A DNA stretch of 64,000 nt from Mangifera indica. Its lineage: Eukaryota; Streptophyta; Magnoliopsida; Sapindales; Anacardiaceae. The stretch is from the NCBI RefSeq assembly GCF_011075055.1, contig NC_058139.1:18621584-18685583 (forward strand). The letters are read 5' to 3'. Below, piece after piece: positions 23,061 to 35,696 of the stretch. The notes below the pieces were generated by a model. That model was not told where the DNA came from, did not search any database, and saw nothing but the letters and a program-made list of their open reading frames with translations. The position numbers and the translations under genes were made by a program. The first letter of the stretch is position 1. Each line of letters begins with the position of its first letter.

Positions 23061-23670
23061 TTTTCAACCCAGTTTTCGTTCATCAATAGCTCACTTTCAG
23101 ACATCTATGTCACACTATTAACGACGAAACTACAACTCTAATTACCAATTAATACCATTTATAACATTCAAATACATAAATCGACAAATTTAGTGTTTGA
23201 ATATAAAAACCCTAACCCCCATGGGAACCACCACAATTGACACACATTGTCTAATCCTATTTCAATCAATCCAACAACACTTAAAAATCAATACCCATAA
23301 TGGGTTTTTACATCTGTTTGATAAAAATAGGCATAAACTAAGTCAACAAAAGAGCAAATGCTAATTGACCCTTGAACCCATTGTCGATGTACTGCTATTT
23401 CCCGAAATTTTGCTACTTGCTAAAGGTGTTGTTGTTTGTCGGACACTACTACTCTAAGAATATGTGTCAATGGTTTGTTGTTTGTGGTTTGTAGTTTGAG
23501 ATTTCTGATTTTGGCTTTCACTTTTCCCTTTTCGGCTAAAGTTATTTTGTTTTTTTAATTTAGGGGTAAAATTGGTACAGAATTTATCATTTGCTTATAA
23601 AAATTAAACTGCTACATGTTTACCTAAAAAGTATACACGACAACTCGTTTGCTTATTTTAATTAATTTCC

Positions 23671-25004
23671 TATTCTAGGGAGACTCTTTAAATAATACAC
23701 TTGGTTGAATTTATGATCTTATTGCTTATGACGTGGAATGTAATGTACTCTATTCTGTTCATTTGATTCTAACTTTACCATTTTACCTTGCAGTGTTATA
23801 AATTATAATAAATTGCATTGATAGCTTAAAATTATGCAAAAATTTCAAATTTGTTTCATCAAGAAACTTCATAGTAATGTAATTGTTCTTATCCCATGAC
23901 TAGCTTGTGTGGCATGAATGACACGTGAAGCTGATTGGTCAATAATGGTCAGCATTCCACTTCACCGTTATCTTAACATCATATTATACGTATGAACTTG
24001 ACTCCAGCCTCTTGATCTTGCCTTTATGGGATAGAGCCCTACCCTTTTTCCCAAATAAGAAAAATTATTTAGTAAATACAAAAAATTGGGTTGTTTCAAC
24101 AAGCTACTTTTATTTCTCTTCTACACATTGTACCGAACCATATTGGGCTCACTTTGGTATAGTTCATCATGACTAGAGGTCAAATTGTGTTAAAAGGTGA
24201 TCGTTTTGTCTTTAACGTTATTCAACGGTCTAAGATTAAGACAGAGATAACTTGAGTTAGTAAAGAAAATGAGATAAATTTGATTGAAAGATTATTAGAT
24301 AAATCATTCCTAATTACTGAATATTTCTTACTTATTCTCTTCCTTTACATTTTAAGTAATAGAATTAAAAAACGACAGTAATTAAAGGACTAGTTAATAG
24401 TGGAGCAACAAATGAGGGATTGACTCATAGGTTATAGAGACTACCTTAGAATTATAATATGATTTTGATAAGACTTGATATATTAGTACACATTTTATTA
24501 TTGAGACTTTATTATATATTATTGTGCTTGGGGATGATTATGGAACTTAGCTTTTATTACTATTAATAAAGACTTGAGATATTGTTCAAATGATTAATTT
24601 ATATGCAGGTTAATTATAGAATGGTAGAATGCATATTAAAATGATTATTAATGCATAACATAAATTTAGTAACGCTTTATACCGAGTGATAAAACTTTTA
24701 TACAGGGATTTTACAAAGACAACCTATTCTGACTTAATGATTTGCCAACATAACTTAAAACGGACATTTCAATAACTGGAATGGACTTTCTTCTATCTAG
24801 TCCTACTATTTCTAACTAAGGAAAAGTTTGGTCATGATTTTCATCATGGCTTAACCCATTCTAGTCCAAATTTAATCATTTTTTTCTTTATTTTGTTAGA
24901 TGAAAACACTACATATACAATTTAGGATTTAGGATGTAGTGGGGTTTACGATCAAGTATGTGTATTTATCGCTTACCAAAAAAAGTATGTGGATCTATCA
25001 AATG
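23671..25004. other. Intergenic, no gene seen
   Basis: AT-rich sequence that would be the former upstream region of the E2 gene, displaced by the old MULE. No coding similarity or clear element ends were recognised. Confidence 0.4.
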
Positions 25005-25400
25005 ACATTATCAAGGCAAGTGTGTCTTATAGTGTTAGATTATCATACCAGAATCTTATTATGAACATTTTCATATGTAGTGTCTTGATTTACATATGTA
25101 GTAACTTTAGCTTGTTATGCACATTAATGTATATAGTGTCTTCGTTAATTCAGTATGTACATTAGGGTTTTAAATTTAAGGTTTAGGGTTTATGAACCAT
25201 AATGTCAATTATGAATTTGTCGAAAACATTATCAAGGCAAATGTGTCCTATGGTGCCAAGTTATTATACTAGGAGCTTTTTACATCCACCGACGTAGTGT
25301 CTTGATTTACTATGTAGTACCTTTCACTTATCATGCACAATTGCATATGGAGTGTCTTGATTACATATGAAGTACTTCTAGCTTACAATTAGAAATGTAA
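25005..25400. repeat. Imperfect tandem repeat, about 225-bp unit
   Basis: 'cattatcaaggcaa' followed by a TGTGTC motif appears at about 25005 and 25228, each followed by 'tagtgtcttgatttac' and a 'tagtac' or 'tagtaac' motif. Similar words resume after 27580, so the element at 25410-27577 landed inside this repeat. Confidence 0.55.
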
Positions 25401-25409
25401 GTGCTCTAT

Positions 25410-27577
25410 GGCTAAAGGTCTATTTCCCACCAAGGTCTCATTCTTTTAAGTTCAAAAGTCTGAATTTTCACTTCTCATCTATTTTTGTTAATGATTTATG
25501 TTAGCTTATAGAGTAAATTTCTGATTTATCATTTTCTAGTAAAAGGCCAAATTTTCTCTAAAAAATTAATAAAATTTTTAATTACAAATGTCCCTTTTAA
25601 TTAAATGGAAAAAATTTACCTCTTATTTGATTCTTCCTTCTTATCTTTTGAGATCTTATTGAATTTAAATTTCTCTCTATCAAAATAAGTCTTTTTTTTT
25701 TTTTCTCTTGGACTTGTCAGTGGCACAACAGCTTCACCGGCTCAACATTAGCAGTAGAAAAGCGAGACCTCTCCTTGTTATTTTGGGTACTTCAAATTAG
25801 ATTTGACAGCAGAGGAGTTAGAGACCGTCGATGTTGCAAAAATCAGTAAGTCTGATGAAAACCCTTCTACAGAATCAAGCTAATCTTGAGAAGATTGAAC
25901 CTGAGTCGTTGTCAATAATGAGTTTCCTCGAAAATTATTTGATCCAGATCCTTATTAATAATTGGATTGGGTCCTGAAACAATTATTCAACTTGTGGAAT
26001 TCAGTAATTCCAGATTGACTCAAACTTGTAACTCCAACATCAACTGATTCAAGGACATCGACCTTGTCTTGGAGATCATCACTAGAATCAAATGATTAGG
26101 CAACAAGGGGATAAGTCATAAGGCGACCGACCATCTTGAGGTAAGCAATGCCAGTGACGTCTTGATCATAGTATTTGTCTTCCTATAAAGATTAATTTAT
26201 TTCCTCCACTTATTCTTGAAATGGTAACCTTTCCTTGAATGCTCACTAACACTCAGCCCCACTTGTGGAGCAAAGACTGCCCAGGAATTTGGAGATGTGA
26301 ACTCTGAACACTTATGTCATCAGCCTTTCTGAGTCTAAGCTCACTATTCTTCTCATTTCTCATTTATGATGCTTCTATTACGGTACATCTCCAAAAAGAT
26401 GTATTTTCAGTTGTCTATTCTCTTCCAAGATGTTGATCAAGTACCACAGTGCATTAAAGCGTATGTTGATCAATCTCAAAATACCACTTTGTCCACCCAC
26501 GAGTCATCATCCCATCAACTATTTTTTTCAATTCTTTAAAATTTTCAAATGGTTTTGAATGATCATTAGCCTGGCAAACAAGTAAGTCAAATCGGATTGA
26601 TATAAGTAAAACATGTATAAATTAAAACGGGTTTAAGTTATACAGATACAAAATATAAAAACTCATATTAGACTCTGTGGATATTGATGGACCTGAAGGT
26701 TACCTATATATGTGAAGTTTTTTTTAATTTTTAAATTTATAAATAAATGCACTGAAGGAAAAACAAATTTTATGCATGCTAAAAGTTAAAGTAGCCATTT
26801 TTTATGCATGTTGTACTAAGGAAAAATGAACTTTTCTTGCTGCCTCTATTCACCTTTGTCAATTCCTAATGCTCTAAGTAGTAGAGATACACTTGTGAAA
26901 AAAAAGAAAAATATACATAAAAATAATTGTTAAATACATGCATATTTTGCTTCAAATTAAAGTTAAATTTAAGAGTTGGAGTTGGAGTTGCTGACGAAGA
27001 CACATGAACAAAGAAATGGCTAGAAAGTGGTTTGAAAATTGGAAAAATAAAACTAAAGAGTGCCCTGAGATTGGAGATGAGAGTTGACTTTGTTTTGAAG
27101 TAAAATATTAGAAAATAGTACAATGATTTGATATGAAAAATTTTATCTATAAACCAAAACATTTTACATTTTTTTTTAACCTTTTCTATTTCCGATTGAA
27201 ATTTTTAGCTTCATCTTTTTTTAAAAAATTTTCAAGTGGACAGTCCACCCAACTCGCCCATAAAAAATAATATTATATAGGTATAGGTTCAAAGACTTAT
27301 AATCTATATCAATTTTACTGATAGATATTCACAGATGATATGGAAAATTCGTCTGTTTTGTCAGATCTAATGATGATCATGTATAATATTTTTATTGATT
27401 CTAATAAATAATATTTTCCCAATAATATTTTTAAAAGATAGTCAAATGATCATTTTGCCCTTTTATTCCAATGAAGTCATTAACAAAATTGAATAATAGA
27501 TAGGAATTTTGACTTTTAAAACTTAAAGGGTGGGAATTGCCATTTCATCAACTTGAATGGGAAATAGTCCTTTGGCC
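25410..27577. mobile_element. 2.2-kb non-autonomous MULE-like element, older relative of the 550-bp element
   Basis: The left end GGCTAAAGGTCTATTTCCCA and the reverse complement of the right end GGCCAAAGGACTATTTCCCA match in 18 of 20 positions and resemble the ends of the element at 22078-22627. Flanking 9-mers GTGCTCTAT and TTGCTTTAT match in 7 of 9. The interior (about 25.7-26.5 kb) is less AT-rich than its surroundings and could be captured gene sequence, but no family is recognised and no long open frame survives. The minus-strand frame at 26866-27162 is Phe/Tyr-rich and probably spurious. Confidence 0.6.
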
Positions 27578-27789
27578 TTGCTTTATTTACATACATAGTA
27601 CCTCTAGTTTAGTGACTTGAATTACATGTGTAATATCAAGTTTCGCGTGTGAAGTTTTTTAAAGTAGGGTTTTATTGTAAACTGCAATAGCACCCCAAAA
27701 TACACCAACTCAGTTTTATTGTAAAGTAGGATTTTATGGTTAAGGTTTAGGGTTAATAAGGGCTATTGTAATTTTTTCCAATTAGCAAA

Positions 27790-28060
27790 ATGGAATACAC
27801 CAACTCAATTCAAAACCCAAGATTGTACGCTAATTGTGTATAGAATATACTAATTGAAAAATTATGTAACCCCTTTAGCATAATATCCTTACACTTACCC
27901 AATGGATCACACCCTCTTAGCGTAAAATGTTATTAAACCCACCACTCCCCCATGCATAAGCCAACCAAGTTTCATACCCAAGATTCTATGCTAATCACGT
28001 ATAAACCATGTTCATTGAAAAACAGTTCCCCTCTCAGCATAAAATTCTCACACTTACCCC
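27790..28060. repeat. Imperfect tandem repeat, about 180-bp unit
   Basis: 'acccaagattgtacgctaat' at about 27815 recurs as 'acccaagattctatgctaat' at about 27980. Each is preceded by a CCAA-rich phrase and followed by an AGCATAA motif and 'cacttaccc'. Confidence 0.5.
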
Positions 28061-28339
28061 ATGTATATACTGATTAGGTAACACATGCTAATTGTCGAAA
28101 TCCAATCAACAATTCATGTACGCTGCCCAATTTGTCTAAATTAATTCAATCTCGTGTAAATATATTTTTACTCTTTTCAATCCAAACCACATTCAGTAGT
28201 AAATTATCAAAAAAACAATCAAATCCATCAAATTTCGACTATAAACTTGATAACATGATGTATTAAAGAAACAATCATATATTACAAGCTTGATTTTATG
28301 TTAAGATTGTTCTTAACAATTGGATGTAATCATTTTCCT

Positions 28340-29710
28340 TATTTAAGATAAAAAGATTTGAGTAAAGTGTATGATTCCTCGAGAATGAAAAAAATGCGAA
28401 CTATTTATATGAATGCACTCATATGGTCCCGTATTTTGTTATTCTTGAACTCTTTCTTTTATATTGAGGATTTTCTTTTTAGCAAGAATACTATTTCTAC
28501 AGAAAATACCTTTTATTGGCATGTCGATCAAGATATCTGAAAGAAAGTAGTTCTCTCTCTTGTTCTTGAATCGATTGGAATCGAATGAAAAATCGATTGC
28601 TTCGCCTCTTTGCCAATAAATCATAATGCTTGTGGAAATTTGTAGGATGCAGGAGATTACAATGACCAATACCTATAGTTTGGTTATGTCCCGAATAATC
28701 ACCCTTTTTTTTATTAGAAAAAATTAAATTAAATAATGTGTCTTTCGTTTGATCATTATTCATTGAAAGACTTGAAATAAATCTTCGTTTGATAGAAAAA
28801 AAATCTATGTTGATTTCATCTTGACCCATGTGGAGTGAAAAAGAAACTACACTAGATCAACATAAACTTCCTAATAATATCCATAAATGACTTGTTTTTG
28901 GTAAAAAATGGACATTACTATATATAAATATTGGTGCATAATAGACATCTGTACTCCAATGCATTTCCCCCGTTGAGTAAGCATAAATGTGTTTTCGAAC
29001 CTTTTCTTTAAACTTCAAAGTGTATGTTCCCACCCCGAATTTCAATAATCACTTGTTCTGAATCTACAAATCGGGAGTTTTGAACTAAGAAAAAGAACTT
29101 TTTGGTGGAATAGTCACAATGTGTATAATATCTTCACTCTCAATAATAACATACAAATCTATAGAACGTAAAAAAACAGGATGCTTGTGGTGTGTATGTG
29201 TGGGATGAACCAAATCCTCATTGAATTAGATTTTTCCAATTGGAGGGAGCTCGTACATGTTTTGCAATGCCCCCATAAATACTCGGTCAATATGAAAAGT
29301 TACTAATGTTAGCTGAGTCCCGGTTCCCCAATAGAATGACCCAAAATAATACCTATACATTCTCCCAATTCAACCAGATCGCCATGAGTAGGACGCCAAC
29401 ATAACATAATCAACAAATTCAAGATATGCTCCTACAAGTTAAGGGGTTCGAATAGATATTGCTTGACAGGTTATGGTTTGACTGATAAGTTCAATCCCGG
29501 TATCTTAATATCAATATTCATATGGACCAAAGTTCAAACTATATATGAAGTTGGCCCAAATTGTATCCATTTTTTCATAAGGGAAAAACCCACGATGTGG
29601 CACGACAAATCTGAATACAAGATTTGATTAGACATCACCACATGCGCACTAGCGTAAAAATAAAATAAGTTTCCAAGTCTGATCACAACACGAGCTTATG
29701 ATTCTTGGCC
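28340..29710 (-). pseudogene. rpoC2: Chloroplast rpoC2 fragment inserted in the nucleus (NUPT)
   Basis: The minus strand carries, in the order of the plastid RNA polymerase beta'' subunit: [12 protein letters not shown], a [12 protein letters not shown] block, [75 protein letters not shown] and [16 protein letters not shown]. The upstream edge (about 29710) and downstream edge (about 28340) fade gradually. Many stops, frameshifts and substitutions are present, for example GEP changed to a GTG-like sequence and TAG after PPKSSF. This is an old plastid-to-nucleus transfer, about 1.4 kb of a gene usually over 4 kb long. It encodes nothing useful here. Confidence 0.93.
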
Positions 29711-30285
29711 GGAAATTTCTTACAAAATTCAACCGTTTATGCTAAATTTATACACTTCTGCAACCAAAAGTACCAACTTCTGTCTAATCCAAATTCGTGA
29801 GGGTTTTTTTTTTTTTTTAACTCCAATTTTGATTCTTGTACACGGCAAAATACTTGAGAATGCGCTGCTGACTTTCAAGTTCATGTCAAGTCTCTGGCAA
29901 ATCTATGCACTTAGAAACCCTGCCGTCATGAAACTTGATTAATCCGCTTTAATCACCCATGATTATGCATATACCATACTTTAATTTTATATTAAGATCC
30001 TTTTTCTTTAGACCATACAAGAAATCTTCTCTCTTTTCAACATAATTATGGGTGGTTAGTTGAATTTACAATTTAACTGTTTGGTCAAATGCATCGCATA
30101 ACACCGTACTTATTTTTTAATTTCTAGTGATGGGAATTGGGATGATTAGATGCTCAATCACTGTTATGAATAATAATAAATATCTGTGTCTTCAAAAAGA
30201 AGAAGAAGATACTTGGCTTAAATTATTAAAGGGTGCTTCAAGTGGGAGTTGTTAAATGGTCCTGTTGGATTGGATAGTGGTAATG
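29711..30285. other. Intergenic, no gene seen
   Basis: AT-rich sequence between the rpoC2 fragment and a small hAT element. No signals recognised. Confidence 0.4.
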
Positions 30286-30437
30286 TAGGGTGTGCATAAT
30301 TTGATTCAAATCGTAAAATCGGATCGAATTGTTTGAAAATTACGGTTTGGTTTGGTTTGGATTATAAAACAGTTTGGTTTGGGTTAAAAAAATTTTAAAA
30401 AACGGTTTACGGTTTTCAAACCAAACCAAACCGTAAA

Positions 30438-30509
<72 letters not shown>

Positions 30510-31147
30510 CACGGTAATCTATAAATAAGCAGCCAGCAGCAATATATAAATATATACAGTAGTCAACAGTCATTTGGAGCCAAGAAAATGCTACCATTTC
30601 CCTGATGAGTGTGTTACAAATCAGCTTTAAAGTGCTTTATGTTATTTCTATTTATTTGTTTCTTTACTTTCTATGTGGAGATTCTTGTATCCTTTCTAAA
30701 TGTGTCCATAGTTATGTTATCCGGAAGTGGTGCTACTTGTATATGCAAGTTTTTTTTTTGGTAAATTAAAAAGTTTTTTTTTCTTGGCCATATGTTGAAT
30801 GTGTTTTGTTTTAGGTTTGTGTTTATGATGCTATTACTATAAATTAAACATGCTATGTTTATGATAGTATTATTATAATTTTATTAAATTTCACATATGG
30901 AAGACATCGATGATGATTTTTCACTAATTATGTTTTTTAATCATGGTTGTTATTCATTTATTTTTTCTTGAATTTGAAAAATTGAAAGTGAATACTTTTT
31001 ATTCGGTTTGAACCGTAAACCGAACCACACCAAACCGTATATTTTCAGTTTGGTTTGGTTTGGTTTGAAATTTTTTCAAATCGTTTTTTTTTAATTTGGG
31101 TTGAAAAATATTGTAAACCGTACTAAACCAGACCGTACACACCCCTA
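30286..31147. mobile_element. Non-autonomous hAT element, 0.86 kb
   Basis: The left end TAGGGTGTGCA and the reverse complement of the right end TAGGGGTGTGTACGG are hAT-like. Flanks GTGGTAATG and GTGGTATG differ by one base, fitting an 8-bp duplication with a later indel. Both subterminal regions are packed with CGGTTT, GGTTTGG and AAACCAAACC in inverted orientation. The interior has no gene and includes a long TA microsatellite. Confidence 0.65.
30441..30508. repeat. (TA)n microsatellite
   Basis: Uninterrupted TA dinucleotide run of about 68 bp within the small hAT element. The Ile-Tyr frame read through it is an artefact. Confidence 0.95.
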
Positions 31148-31540
31148 GTGGTATGACTACAATTAAGTCGGTTTTGATTGATTCCTTTAATAGGAAAATA
31201 ATTCAAGACAAATGGAATATTAATATTAATTTTTGTTTTATGTTAATTTGTGGCAATTAATGCATAGGCAATTAAGAATATTAATTACTAAATTAAGATC
31301 AGAATCGATGTGAACGAGAAAGGATTGTGACTTGATGACCTTTCTAGTGTTCAAGAATTAATGTTTATTCTTGAAAGCTAAGTTCTAATCACTCAATAAT
31401 TTCTTTTGTGGTGAGACAATCGGACCCATCGATTTAATCACTTTCATACCCATTACTGATGGCATAATAGAATCTCTAATATTGATATTATTCTTACTCA
31501 ACTTCAACTTACAGAGCGAACTCTAAGTGAATAAATAAAT

Positions 31541-31557
31541 ATACATACATACATACA

Positions 31558-31648
<91 letters not shown>
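31541..31648. repeat. (CATA)n-(TA)n compound microsatellite
   Basis: About 44 bp of ATAC/CATA tetranucleotide repeats followed by about 64 bp of TA repeats. Confidence 0.95.
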
Positions 31649-31651
<3 letters not shown>

Positions 31652-34600
31652 AAGTAAAAATATATTAGCACAAAGAAATAATGAGTTAAGCAAGGGTTTG
31701 GAAAACAAACTAAGCTTGCTTATCCCCAAAGGGAGGACAGTGAAGAAAAAGTCTAAATCCAATCCAAGATTGCACTAAAAACACACAAATTATCAGAGTT
31801 TTTATAATGATAGAATTCAAAGGGAATGGAAAAACAACATTAATCTAACAAAATACCTACAATGATACAAGCGTTTCAAGAAGAATACAATATAGCAAAG
31901 AAGCATTATATTAAACAAAAACCAGCCCTGTCTTACTGTGGGATTGCTATTGCTAGGTTTATATATCATCAATATTAAATTGTAAAGCAACATTGAAAGG
32001 AGATCCTTTGAGCCAAGAGTAGAAAATGATATTAATATTAGATGTTGCTGAAGAGTTAATCTTTCCCAAACTATACATGCATGTTGCTCAAGAAATAACA
32101 AGAGTTAAAGCATCCACTATCGTGCATGGTGAAGCTAGGGTTATTGTCAACTGTCTAAGTAAGTAGCTAGGGTTATTGTCAACAAAAGATATAATGTTAC
32201 ATCAATATTAATTGGCAATTTGACTCAAAAGATCCGCCCCTAGTATTAAATACACAGTAATATTATTTGATGAAGTTGAAGAGACCAAATAATGTGGATG
32301 ATTGATCCATCCAGATCTCGTTAATGCCGTAGAGATTCTCTCCACTATGATTTATAAGCAAATTGTAGGGATATCGATGTACAAAGATCATAGTTGGGAT
32401 TTAAAATATATGAAAACATGTTGACTAAAGAAAATTAGTGCTATATCTAGTAAGAAATGTCAAGCTCATGGACCCTATCAAAAGATTATTACCCTAAGAT
32501 CCACTCAATCTCCCATATGTAAGATTTACCATGACCAAAGTAAAAGCATTCAATCTGATTTACAAGATTTACGTATAAGTTATAAAATAGAGTTATAGAA
32601 ATATTTGGAAGGACATGCATTTTGAATTCGTAAGACTATCAAAATTATTTGCATTAGAGTGATTGGTCTTTCACTCTTAAAATCTCTCATGTATTGAAGT
32701 TTTTCATACTATATGAGTTTTGGAAAAACGATCTAGCCAATATGTAATAAGTTATTAAATCCTCATCAAATGTCCAATAAACCTTAAGATTCATACTAAT
32801 GTTATTTATCAAAATCATAATTTTTAAGTATACTAAACTTATTTTTATTGATGATTTAAACTCATATATTCACTGTTATTTAACTATTTAATAATCCAAG
32901 TTTATTAAACTATAATTATAATTAATTTTACCAGATTTTTTAATACCATCATCCAACTTGACATTTGACTTGAATTTATTGGGGTGCATCGCTGGAATAA
33001 TTGCTTTCTTAATGGACAACATGCAGTCTGTAGATGAAAATTTTGCATTCCAAATGACATTTTCTTTTCAACACAGACACAAGATCACCAAAACCTAAAT
33101 CAAACTCCATACTTTGATTTAGTGTTTGCCACTAAATGAAATTGTCATTTCCAAGGCAAACATCGGTTGGCAAATGAAAATCTTATGTCTCAAGTGATGA
33201 TTTCCATCACAGAAGCAAGATCACAGACTAGAATCAAACTCCGTTTTTTTTTTGTATGAAAAAGTTTGTTCAAATACTTTGATTGGTATGTTAATATCTT
33301 GCTTTTGGATGAATTAAAAAAGCAAGTATGCAACATATATATACGTAGATATGATAGTGGGACATGATGAAATTAAGAATGGTAGGGGGAGGCTGAGCTA
33401 GTCGTGGAGAATTTGCTTAAAGTAATGAAAGAGAGATAGTGATATTCTTACTCTGATTTGATAGGTGGAAAATTGATGAAATTCTTTGTCACACATTGCG
33501 GGGAGAAGTGAGAAAGTTGTTTGTTGTTCGTGTTGTTCCATACAACAACTTATTAACCAATCTCACCAAATTAACATATACTTTTATAAAACAGCAGAGA
33601 TGTGACAGATGGATACGGCAGCGTTTCTTTCTAGATTATGTTGGTTCAAATATTTTTGTTTTTGGCTAGCCATAAACATAATAATTAGGGTAAGCTATAA
33701 AAATCCCATACCTTAGTCGACAAAATTAAAGTGATTGAAATATATTTTGAAGATTGTCCACAAAGATTATTATCGAAAGTGGGTGTAATAATTATAGATA
33801 AAGACTGATTCCTTTAGTCATTTGGTATAACTAAATGCACATGCCCGGTTTCATCTGAGTGTGACAGAGAGCAAGATAAATTTCACACTTAGTGTTGATT
33901 CTTCTATACTAATAATTTCATTTCACATAAACACACATACATTCAAGGAGAGATAGAGAAAAAGCTACCATTTTATATTATTAATTGGATAAACCATCGA
34001 CTGAATCAGTTTTCATCCATAAATTCTTGAGATGAGAGAATAATTAAGTCTTGTTAATACGTTTGACAAGCATAATTGACAATTTATTAAGTTCCCAGAA
34101 AGCAAACCTGAGAGCACCAGGAACCAGAAAGTATTGACATTAGTCATAAAGGAACAGTACATTTTTGACAAACAACCAACATTATAACAGTCCCTAGAAA
34201 ATTACCTCCTTAATTAGCTGCTTTTGACCCGTAATTAAAGGTGAATATGAATCGATTCTAAACTATCAAACGTTCTGAATTTGACCATGACCAGGGTTTA
34301 TTAAAAGCCAGTCATATTTATATAAATTTAATTGGGATTTTATTCAAAACTTTTGTCATTTTTATATATGGAGAATAGGGCAAGGATTTCTTGTTAACTA
34401 GATGATTCAATGCAAAATTATGGAAGGAATAGAGCACATCAAAGAAAACATTACAATAAGTAAACTTGTAACGTTTCATGAGGTATATATAAGAATTAGT
34501 ATCAATTAAAAGAATATGGAAAGTGAAAAGTAACAAATACTAATTGAAAAATGGGAATTTCACTTGAAATAATTAAGGAGGTTTAGAGAAATATTGTATG

Positions 34601-35600
34601 ACTATGATTTAAGTTAGCCGTTAGTGATTGGAGGAAACGTAATACAGAAAGAAGTAATAATTCGAAATTAGGATGAAAATTGAAGCTTAGAAAAAAAATT
34701 AGAAAACTGAAATCGAAAGGAAGCTGGCTGTAGTAGCTTTAATAGACAAGAGGCGTGGTTCAATTGAAAACGTGGAAGGCTTTATTAGGTCATATTGTTT
34801 TGGATCCATCGATAGATACGTGCAAAAACATGTAAAACTGTTACATTTTTTTTTATAAAGAATTAAAAAGCCTTTTGCTTCTAATACAAACTAAAATTTA
34901 ACTCTGTTTGCGACGTGGACATTGAGAGAGCCACAATCAATCCCTGCCATTGCTCATTTCATTGGCCCTAGTGATAAATAATGGACATTGAAAAGATGAC
35001 CTGATACCAACAATAGATAGAAATGATATTTCAAGATCCCTCAACAATCTTCGCATCTTATCATCATCTATCTTAATTCATCTCTTCCGTTCAAACTCAG
35101 TTGATTTTAATGGAATATTAATGTACCATTATTTCTTTTAAAAAGCTTCTGCATGCCCACATAAGCTCATCTAGTTGTAAGCAAAACTTCACGAGTATAT
35201 ACTAATATTAGCAAAGATCAAAGAAATAAAAAGAAACAGAAAGATGGAAACATTGATATAAAGTGACCAATTGGGTCACGTGGAGAGACGAATATGCTTG
35301 ATTTATGGAAGAAAAAAGAAAGTGGATATGTTGGAGCAATTCTGGAAAAATGACAAATATGATTGGAACAGTAGGGTCTGGCAAAACTTCTGTTTTAGTA
35401 TTTCCACACGGTTAAAATAAGGTTTCCGTGCGGCTTTAATTTACATCATCCATCATCCATCCATCTATCACTTTAGGATATTTGTATACAACTCTAAAGA
35501 AATCTTCAACTTTGTGTATATATTTGTTTAATAATTATGAGCTTTTATGAATGAGAAAAATCATACACTCACATTATGAATTATAACCCCGCCTTCCTCT
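31649..35600. other. Intergenic, upstream of the MATE gene
   Basis: About 4 kb of AT-rich sequence without a recognisable gene or element ends. A short local duplication ('gctagggttattgtcaac') occurs at about 32130 and 32165. Diverged phrases around 'cacaagatcac' and 'aatcaaactcc' repeat at 33070-33240. The proximal part should hold regulatory sites of the transporter gene, but none can be named from sequence. Confidence 0.4.
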
Positions 35601-35608
35601 CCAACTCC

Positions 35609-35616
35609 TTATAAAA
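35609..35616 (+). promoter_or_regulatory. Probable TATA box of the MATE gene
   Basis: TTATAAAA lies about 85 bases before the start codon and is followed by a CT-rich leader (CTTCTCTTTCTCTTCTC), a common arrangement in plant promoters. Inferred from position and motif. Confidence 0.55.
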
Positions 35617-35696
35617 CTCTTCTCTTTCTCTTCTCGAATTCACTTTGCTTGCTTGCTTGCTCTCTCCCTACCTCACTCATCTTGTAGCAAAACGAA

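Larger units (their letters stand above)
15612..23670 (+). mobile_element. Old MULE with mudrA and ULP1-type genes
   Basis: The left end (15612-15722, GGAAATTAATTAAAATAGG) and the reverse complement of the right end (23560-23670, GGAAATTAATTAAAATAAG) form a long imperfect TIR of about 110 bp. They share further blocks such as GTTGTCGT and TTTATAAGCAAA. Candidate 9-bp target copies are TTTTAGAGG (left) and TATTCTAGG (right), only 6 of 9 matching, which fits great age. Inside are a plus-strand transposase pseudogene, a minus-strand DUF1985/ULP1 pseudogene and a nested 550-bp element. Its left edge is 53 bp upstream of the E2 start codon. Both genes have many stops. Confidence 0.75.

Noticed and set aside
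25000..28060. Possible CRISPR-like or satellite array from repeated phrases
   Set aside because: Units are long, few and diverged, without regular spacers, and the genome is plant nuclear.
28358..28540. Plus-strand open frame over the rpoC2 region
   Set aside because: The meaningful similarity is on the minus strand (plastid rpoC2); the plus frame is its shadow.
30340..30597. Ile-Tyr-rich open frame on the minus strand (likewise at 31523-31762 and 40283-40477)
   Set aside because: These frames are translations of TA and CATA microsatellites.
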